Below are positions 58,232 through 64,000 of a stretch of 64,000 nt of DNA, in pieces. A program made the translations under genes and the position numbers. Source of the DNA: Rhizodiscina lignyota (lineage: Eukaryota > Ascomycota > Dothideomycetes > Aulographales > Rhizodiscinaceae); assembly GCA_010015805.1 (NCBI GenBank), contig ML978122.1, positions 1,398,453 to 1,462,452 of the forward strand, read 5' to 3'. Numbering within the stretch: the stretch's first letter is position 1; every line of letters begins with the position of its first letter. The notes below the pieces were generated by a model. The model was not told the origin of the DNA. It did not search any database and saw nothing but the letters and a program-made list of their open reading frames with translations.

Positions 58232-59488
58232 TTAAGGAATCTCGTCATAAAATACTGCTCCCTCATGTGGATGCACCTCGATTTCCTCAGGCAAGATGAC
58301 CTGTCTCCTCTCTGCGAAAGCGCGGATGTCTTCAAAGTTGCGGCACATGTGCTTGCGGTTGAAGTCCGGAAAGGGATGTGGCGGGTTGCCAACCCAAATA
58401 AATGGGTACAAACCTGTGTGCGACGTGCACATCAGGGTTTGACGAAGAGAGTCGAGGCAGTGACCTATGTTGAAGAATGTTATCAGCGACTCACGTGATA
58501 ATAAGTAGGACGATGTGGCTCTGAAAGGACGTGCGAGCTAAAAGGAAAGGGGATGTGAAAAGAGGAATGGAAAGACTGTGGACAGTACCAATATGCGTCC
58601 TGAGGCTCGGCTCAGCATTTCTAAATGGGCCCTTGCCGAGCTTGTGGTAATAGTCGGAGTTGAAGTAAAGGCTCTGGCGGAGAGTGTTCTATTATGTATG
58701 AGAATAAGGTTAGTAGGTTTTCCATAAGCCCAACGACTTTTGATCAGGTACGGTGAGATACGGTTATTGAAAGTTTGAGACTTCGTACCAAGCAGTGCAA
58801 GTCATGGACCACTTCAATTACAGCCGGGTATCCTCCACCATACTCTTCTCCAAGTCTGAAGTGGCCAGGCGAAATACCGGCTTGCTCAATGTCTTCTTTA
58901 GGGACCTGAATTTCTTCGTCTGAATAAAAGGTGAGTGAAAATCCAACATATCGGCGCTTCATCCATATATATCAAGCCATTCTGGACGTACAGTCAACAC
59001 CTAAAGCGGCCCATGCCGCATCAACTTCCGGACTTGGTGTTCTCCGATAAATCGTCTCTTTCGCAAAGGACCCGTTGAATTCGACGGAGTTGTAGGTAAT
59101 GTCTACGTCACGGAAAATCGGTGCTAGAGGAGATTGTCAGCAGGAGAAAGTAAAGTTTGAATTTTTTAATTTTTCTTTTTGCACAACAGTCTCTGTAGGA
59201 AGTGCGATGAATATAGTTGGGAAGACAAAGTAACTTACACCAATCCTGCGACGTATGAAGCGTGCAGATATGATCGAGACGGTCTTGTCGGATATGCTGT
59301 GCCAGATAGAAGGTAATGGCATTTGAGAATAGAAGGAGAATAAAAGCGCAAACTGAAAGCCTCTGGTAATACAGGATCCTCGTTTTATGCTTCAGCGTCA
59401 GACGGTCGTCTGCCAAATGTGATATTTTTTCATCATGTTCGTCTGTGCTATCTCCTAGGAAAGGTTTGCTTTCTTCAGAGACGACCAT
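58232..59488 (-). CDS. UstYa/DUF3328 family oxidase (cluster copy C)
   Basis: Five exons, 59239..59488, 58992..59123, 58789..58919, 58589..58688 and 58232..58464, give 281 residues with every junction in phase. One membrane helix lies near residues 44-63 (LSVCAFILLLFSNAITFYLA). The lumenal part contains the classic SPEVDAAWAALGVD, then HDLHC at 166-170, LRQSLY, HIGHC at 203-207 with LDSLRQTLMC, and HMCRNF. All residues expected for the metal-binding UstYa core are present. One intron follows HDLHCL directly and another splits the second motif (HIG|HC). It lies between gene B and copy D, all on the minus strand. Confidence 0.9.
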
Positions 59489-60007
59489 GATGTTGCAATT
59501 CCGGATTCAAATCGATGGAGGCAGTGAAGAAAGCCGGAGCAAGATGGTGTAGTGATGAATTTCAGAACAGGGAGAAAGAGCGAGCACACTACGTCAAACC
59601 CCCACCGCCATTCCTCCCCCACAGCGCTTTGCCCCAGCGCTCTTTAAACTTCCTGGCGATTGTTTCGCCGGGGCCCCTGTCGGGATCTGCTAGCCGGGCT
59701 CAGCAAGGAAGGCCAATTAGGCAAGTTTAACAGAGTGGAATCGTCAGCGCTTATTTCGACGTCTGTTGGAATGCGGGCTCTTAGCGGGTGATATAGCCCG
59801 ATAGCTCATGCCAAACGAAGCTATTGCTACATGCCACACTCTTTTGCGTGACTAAAGCAATACCGCTTTGCTCCAATTGTTCTCACAGCTTCTGGGGCCA
59901 TTTCACTTTTGTGAACGCTACATTCGCTGCCAAACGAGTTTACCTCTTCAGCTTAACCCGTTCGAATTGGAATACTATGGCTTTTTTTCTCGCAGACTAG
60001 ACATATG
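59489..60007. other. cluster spacer, nothing recognised
   Basis: 519 bp between copies C and D, presumably containing the promoter of copy C. A short plus-strand frame at 59515-59730 has no motif. Confidence 0.35.
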
Positions 60008-61140
60008 CTATGGCGACCAACTACCGTGTGTTGGTTCAACTGGTTTCCTCTGTTTTTCCTCCTCAGTGAGCTTGTGCACCCTCTCCATGGCCCACCCCTG
60101 TATCTTGTTCCAATTACGACATGTATGAGCGCGTTCAGGCTTCAGCACGGTACGATTTATCGCCTCTGACCAGTACCATGTCATAGGCGTGAGGTCGCCG
60201 TGACACTGGACGACCTGCCGAATGAAATCTAAACAGTGATCTGTCCAGCCTCATGTCAACTGAGGAGTTGACTTCATATATTCTTGTTTGGGTTCTTACC
60301 AAGATGAATCCACGTAAATTGTCTCTTCACTGGGTCGTCCGGAAAAGGATAGTACTCTCGATAAATCGCCTGTCGCATCAAGTTCTGGGTGTCCAGATTG
60401 TGTTAGCAGAAACGGTGTTGGAAAAAGATTCTCATACGAACCAGGCAATGTATACTGTGGTGCACAGTCAAGCTGCAGGACGTCAACCTCACTATTATTG
60501 AATGTGGTCGAATGGGACTATTCACCCTGTATAGTGCCTGTCTGAATCAGGCCATATATATGTAGGTGGAAGCCCCTCTGTCTCTTCTCCTTCCAGATCG
60601 ATATTGATTGCTTTTCGGGTGTCAGTGAGCAATATGGGTCTCGGATCTCTGGTACATACGTGCGACAAGTCCCTTCCAGGCGTGATCAATCGCATCACTT
60701 GGTGGCCCAACGTACTGTGGCCCTGTCGGATCGATTTTGCGCATCCACCTCCCCTCGTCGTCTGGTAATAATTCACCACTGAAGTCGATATGGACCGTCT
60801 CAATCGCGGATCTCGCGGCTGCTATACGGGGCCGTTAGCTCGTACTATCACTTCTTAACATGCCATTGAGATATCAAAAGAACTCACGAATCTCTGTTGC
60901 AAAGCCGTGCTCGTAGCTGTATTTTCCTGTGATTCCCTGCTGCCTGTACAGCAGCACCGAGAGAATCACCGTAGTGCCACCAAGAATGCAGGAAAGCACA
61001 GCTAAAAGAGCATATCCACTGCGGAAAGAGTGCGTTCGATTTGGCAATGGCTCTCTTGCGTGTGAGATCGCCTCGTCTTCGTTCTTCTCATCCAGAAGCT
61101 GGTATGTTAGTGAGCTTCGCCGCTGTGAAAAGAATGTCAT
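60008..61140 (-). CDS. UstYa/DUF3328 family oxidase (cluster copy D)
   Basis: Six exons, 60888..61140, 60660..60821, 60526..60610, 60442..60472, 60300..60384 and 60008..60240, give 282 residues. The membrane helix is near residues 42-64 (YALLAVLSCILGGTTVILSVLL). The lumenal domain has YVGPPSDAIDHAWKGLV, then HSIHC at 172-176 encoded on a 31-nt microexon, NLMRQAIYREYYPFPDDPV, HLDHC at 204-208 with LDFIRQVVQCHGDLTP, and HTCRNW. Choosing the CTGCAG acceptor is what restores HSIHC; the alternative acceptor shifts frame. As in copy C, one intron follows the first motif plus Leu (HSIHCL), and another lies in the second motif. Confidence 0.88.
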
Positions 61141-62207
61141 GGTGGACTTTTGGTTTGAGAGAGGCTGGTGGCTGGCTCAGAAGAGAGGTGCCGAGAGAGA
61201 ATGGATTACGCTTGTGGAATGACCCATGTGCCGACAACTGTTGTCGTAGCGGTCTGGGTGGTGGTATCCCTTCAGCAGTCCATGCTAGGCGTGACACAGT
61301 CTGATACCTGCAGAAAGTGCCGCAGGCCATCACGTCAACTTCGCCAAGGGCGTCAGAGTGGGATGACGCATGAGGCGTGGCAATTTTTCCATAGATGGCG
61401 GTCGCCTACGGGCGTCTCTCGCGGGATGGCCACTCCTAGGGTTGGTGTATCAGAGTGGCCAGGTAATCGATGCTCGAACGGACGTCAAGGTGTCTCTGTA
61501 CCTTTCTACACCTTGGGTCCAAATATCCTAGGCTCGGAAAGGGCGCGTGCGGTACCAGGGGCGGCCGAACGGCGGATGATAGATGATCAGTGTGCAGCCC
61601 CACAAAGGTGGATGCGAAGACAGGCTTCCTGGCCGCCAGCCACTCTCGGCAGCGTCCGAATCGAAGCCATGCGGCCACGTGTGGCTACAACGAACGCCAT
61701 AGGCTGGATCCTTGTCGACTATCCCGCGCCTAGTATAAGCTTATTACAGACAGCAGTTCCTATTAAGATCTATCTTTTGTACTATAGCGCAATTATCTGA
61801 TAATAATTAATGGATTGTGGCCGATAGCCCTGCCTCTGTTCCCCACGCCCGTGTGCGTTGACCAACTCTAAATCCACTTCCCGGATCCGTATGTTGTTGT
61901 CTTGTAGCAATGATCGATCTCGGTACATTCTCACTTCCATCAGTTATATGTGAAACAACTCTATCCACGAAAATAGCCCCAGTGAATTGTGTTTCCGTGA
62001 ACAATTTGCTAACTCCGTCTCTGCAATGTGGGTCGAACTTCGTCAAGGGCTTGGCTTCTCTCGATCTTCTTTGCTTCTGTCCTACTACAACAGGGAAACG
62101 CTAAATCGAACGACTAAAATCTCATCGATGTTCTCAAATATCTAATGCATTGCGTATTACTTCGTAGGTAATGCTAACTAACTGAATCAGGCACTGCTGT
62201 TGTCGCT
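61141..62207. other. 1.1-kb cluster spacer
   Basis: A 210-codon plus-strand frame (61168-61800) is open but has no domain, signal peptide or splice context, and I regard it as chance. The right part, from about 61730, is AT-rich. It presumably includes the promoter of copy D. Confidence 0.4.
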
Positions 62208-63168
62208 CTAGTGGTGGCCATCGTGATGCCCTGGAAGTGATCCGGCGCCGACGCGTTCATTCGTGCGATGCTCCTCTGCCCAGGCGAACAGGCTATCATA
62301 ATCTCTGCAGATGTGGGTTCCATCCCATCCAGTCGTAGATCGCCCCGTGGGAACATCCGCGTTAGCGGCGGTCGTGTCTAAGGCCGGATCCGCCGAGCAC
62401 TTGATCGCTTGTCTCAGAAATTCGGTACAATGATAGGTGTGCCAAACTTCCTGATCGGGCACCTGCGACGAATTCTCCATGGCCCTGCCGAAAGACTGCT
62501 GTATCATGTACTGAACGCATGTTCTGGTCAGCCGATCCTGGACTTGGTTGTCCCGCTTCGCCACTTACCAAGCAATGAAGCTGATGGAAAACCGAGACAA
62601 CGTAGATGTCCTCGGACCCATCTTTCCGGCCGGTTGGGACATTCACAAATCCTCGGCCCCCTTGCTTTGCTATCAGCTGTTTGTCACATCGTGGGGCATA
62701 ACGCGATTGTCTCCTTACTAGGCATGTCTGCTTCCCATACAGCTTCCACTTCCGCTGTAATTTCAGTGACAGTTACAGCCTCAAATTTCTTGGCCACTAG
62801 AGGATCTAAATGTAGCACTTCATTAGATACGTAGCTCCTTGGAATATTCAAATGGTACACTTACAGTCAGGTGCCAGGAGAAGGTTCTCAGGATTAAGGC
62901 TTTGCGAAAGTGAAGGCGATGACAGTGGCAGCTGTACAGCAACTTTGATAAGAGGGAAAAGTAGAAGACCCAGGAGAATTACACAACAAGCAGTGAGAAT
63001 TCTGATTTGTCGGCAGAGCTTCAAAACAAGTCGATTCTCATCGTGTGGGAAGTCCTCAGTGGAGTCGCCGCTCACCGGGCTGTAGGATTCTTTCCACAAA
63101 TGAGAAAATGGGTTTGACCGAACAGCAGGATACATTTTCAGAGACGTGACGATGAAGAAACTTGACAA
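62208..63168 (-). CDS. UstYa/DUF3328 family oxidase (cluster copy E)
   Basis: Four exons, 62865..63168, 62719..62805, 62569..62669 and 62208..62537, give 273 residues, or 262 if translation starts at the second ATG (63135). The membrane helix is near residues 56-76 (ILTACCVILLGLLLFPLIKV). The lumenal part has EVEAVWEADMP, RGFVNVP, HQLHC at 159-163, HTYHC at 197-201, LRQAIKCSADP and HICRDY, followed by a His/Gly-rich end (GHHDGHH). The last intron is only 31 nt (62538-62568, donor GTAAGT); without it the frame shifts and HTYHC is lost. So it is either an extremely short intron or a frameshift. It is divergent from the precursor gene. Confidence 0.85.
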
Positions 63169-63729
63169 TGTTCAGGTATGAAAGATGCGGACTTGTTGAC
63201 AGAAAGAGAGTATCGTTTATAGAATCCTAGACAGAGCTCTGACATGTTTTTATAACGTCAAGCTCAACTCTAGGGGTATGGTAAGGAACATCCCCCTCTT
63301 AAAATTGGCCACAACTCCTCCGTCTGTGTCCCACGCGAGACCTGGCAATCACCGTTGCAAGGTATCCATACAATGATACCGGATTCACCGTCGACGTCCG
63401 ATGTATGTTGGAACCAGGGTTCACCACTCTATCTCACCGCCAACCTGTCTGAATGCTACGCATAGGCACTGCATCGAGGCACTATACCTCTTCTCGCAAG
63501 ATCATCCCACGGTCGTCCACACTGGCCGCCGTTCAATGTAATTGTACGATGGGTTGGACAATCCGTCGACTAATGGGACCCGCACCGGTATTGTTTGCCA
63601 TTCCGATTCTGATGTATAAAGAGGTCTAGTTGTCGGCCGTTCCCATTGTGCTATCCAGCTTCGTTCAAGGAATATCTTCATCCCAGAGTGTCTCAGCAAT
63701 CGTTTCATCTCTTCTCAATATCTGCCGCA
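63169..63729. promoter_or_regulatory. divergent promoter of copy E and the precursor gene
   Basis: 561 bp separate the two start codons. On the precursor side TATAAA stands at 63615-63620, about 110 bp before the ATG, followed by a CT-rich leader (CATCTCTTCTC at about 63707), a typical layout for a strongly expressed fungal gene. GTCGAC occurs twice (about 63391 and 63564) but no regulator can be assigned. Confidence 0.55.
63615..63620 (+). promoter_or_regulatory. TATA box of the precursor gene
   Basis: TATAAA lies 110 bp upstream of the precursor ATG at 63730, in the context GATGTATAAAGAGG. The distance is normal for a fungal promoter with a 60-80 nt leader. Confidence 0.55.
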
Positions 63730-64000
63730 ATGAAGTTCTCCGGTGCCGTCGCCCTCGTGGCGCTCCTGCAAATGGCCATCGCTGCTCCCACCTCACCACT
63801 GCCGGCTGCCATTGAAGAGAAGCGACAGAGTCCCGACTTGGGTACCTACGTCTACTTCAAGCGTGAGGCTGAGGCTTCCGCTGAAGAGAAGCGCCAAAGC
63901 CCGGACCTAGGAACCTACGTCTACTTCAAGCGCGAGGCTGAGGCCGAAGAGAAACGCCAGAGCCCGGACCTTGGTACTTACGTCTACTTCAAGCGTGATG
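63730..64000 (+). CDS. repeat-containing secreted RiPP precursor (dikaritin-like), 3' truncated by the window
   Basis: The ATG at 63730 opens a frame still open at 64000 (90 codons visible). Residues 1-19 are a signal peptide (MKFSGAVALVALLQMAIAA). From residue 31 a repeat begins: Lys-Arg, then the 11-residue core QSPDLGTYVYF, then Lys-Arg, then an acidic spacer (EAEASAEE or EAEAEE). Three cores are visible, at residues 33-43, 56-66 and 77-87, identical in amino acids but differing at synonymous sites. KR would be cut by kexin and EAEA trimmed by a Ste13-type dipeptidyl peptidase. The layout matches UstA, PhomA and epichloecyclin precursors. Tyr and Phe in TYVYF are natural targets for UstYa ring closure. 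An alpha-pheromone was considered and is less likely. Confidence 0.85.
   Translation, partial: MKFSGAVALVALLQMAIAAPTSPLPAAIEEKRQSPDLGTYVYFKREAEASAEEKRQSPDLGTYVYFKREAEAEEKRQSPDLGTYVYFKRD
63826..63996 (+). repeat. tandem core-peptide repeats in the precursor gene
   Basis: Three in-frame units start at 63826, 63895 and 63958; spacing is 69 then 63 nt because the spacer shortens by two codons (Ser-Ala lost). The core codons for Ser, Pro, Leu, Gly and Thr vary synonymously between units while the peptide stays the same. More units may lie beyond the window. Confidence 0.9.

Noticed and set aside
60442-60525. Loss of the first HxxHC motif in UstYa copy D (reading as LQLDC)
   Set aside because: It arises only with the acceptor at TAATAG; using CTGCAG restores HSIHC and keeps the phase of both flanking exons.
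61168-61800. 210-codon plus-strand frame inside the RiPP-like cluster
   Set aside because: Arg/Ser-rich chance-like composition, no motif, and it overlaps the expected promoter of copy D.
63730-64000. Alpha-factor-type mating pheromone precursor
   Set aside because: KR and EAEA processing fits, but the core lacks the W-C...C-W pattern of filamentous ascomycete alpha pheromones and the neighbours are UstYa genes.
1-64000. CRISPR arrays, bacterial operons, rRNA genes
   Set aside because: None seen; the spliced genes and tRNA intron show eukaryotic nuclear DNA.

Overview
The window is nuclear DNA from a filamentous ascomycete (Pezizomycotina; Dothideomycetes is a guess from gene content). Most genes are split by introns of 38-60 nt with GT-AG ends and CTRAC-like branch points. 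Typical fungal genes are present: VPS15, ALG2, YVC1, PRP22, a Git3-type GPCR, IMP1 and an SKL-tailed enoyl-CoA hydratase/isomerase. Gene models below were spliced by hand from reading-frame continuity, splice signals and family motifs; none was checked against RNA or a database.

Layout. 0-10 kb: a 5'-truncated DUF7065/DUF7064-type protein, a secreted aspartic-protease-like protein lacking catalytic residues, a large fungal membrane protein, and a fusion of a DUF2235 hydrolase-like domain with a P-loop GTPase. 10-26 kb: a small fold-back element, then VPS15 and ALG2 sharing a divergent promoter, a C2H2 zinc-finger protein and the 17-exon vacuolar TRP channel YVC1. 26-36 kb: a low-complexity nuclear-type protein, an AT-rich stretch with an intron-containing tRNA-Gln(UUG), a Git3-type receptor, a ubiquitin C-terminal hydrolase and a small membrane protein. 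37-41 kb: a CTR copper transporter and a ferric/cupric reductase transcribed divergently, a likely copper/iron uptake pair. 41-54 kb: IMP1, a proline/serine-rich protein, a small hypothetical, a peroxisomal enoyl-CoA hydratase/isomerase, a short-chain dehydrogenase and the splicing helicase PRP22.

55-64 kb is the most interesting part. It looks like the left portion of an undescribed fungal RiPP (dikaritin-like) gene cluster. Four spliced UstYa/DUF3328 proteins and a fifth membrane protein with two HxxHC motifs lie head to tail on the minus strand. Divergent from them, running off the right edge, is a secreted precursor with at least three copies of an 11-residue core ending TYVYF, each bracketed by Lys-Arg (Kex2) sites with EAEA-type spacers. 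By analogy with ustiloxin, phomopsin, asperipin and victorin, the core would be excised by kexin and trimming peptidases and cross-linked at Tyr/Phe by the UstYa oxidases. The product, the remaining enzymes and the cluster's right border are outside the window.
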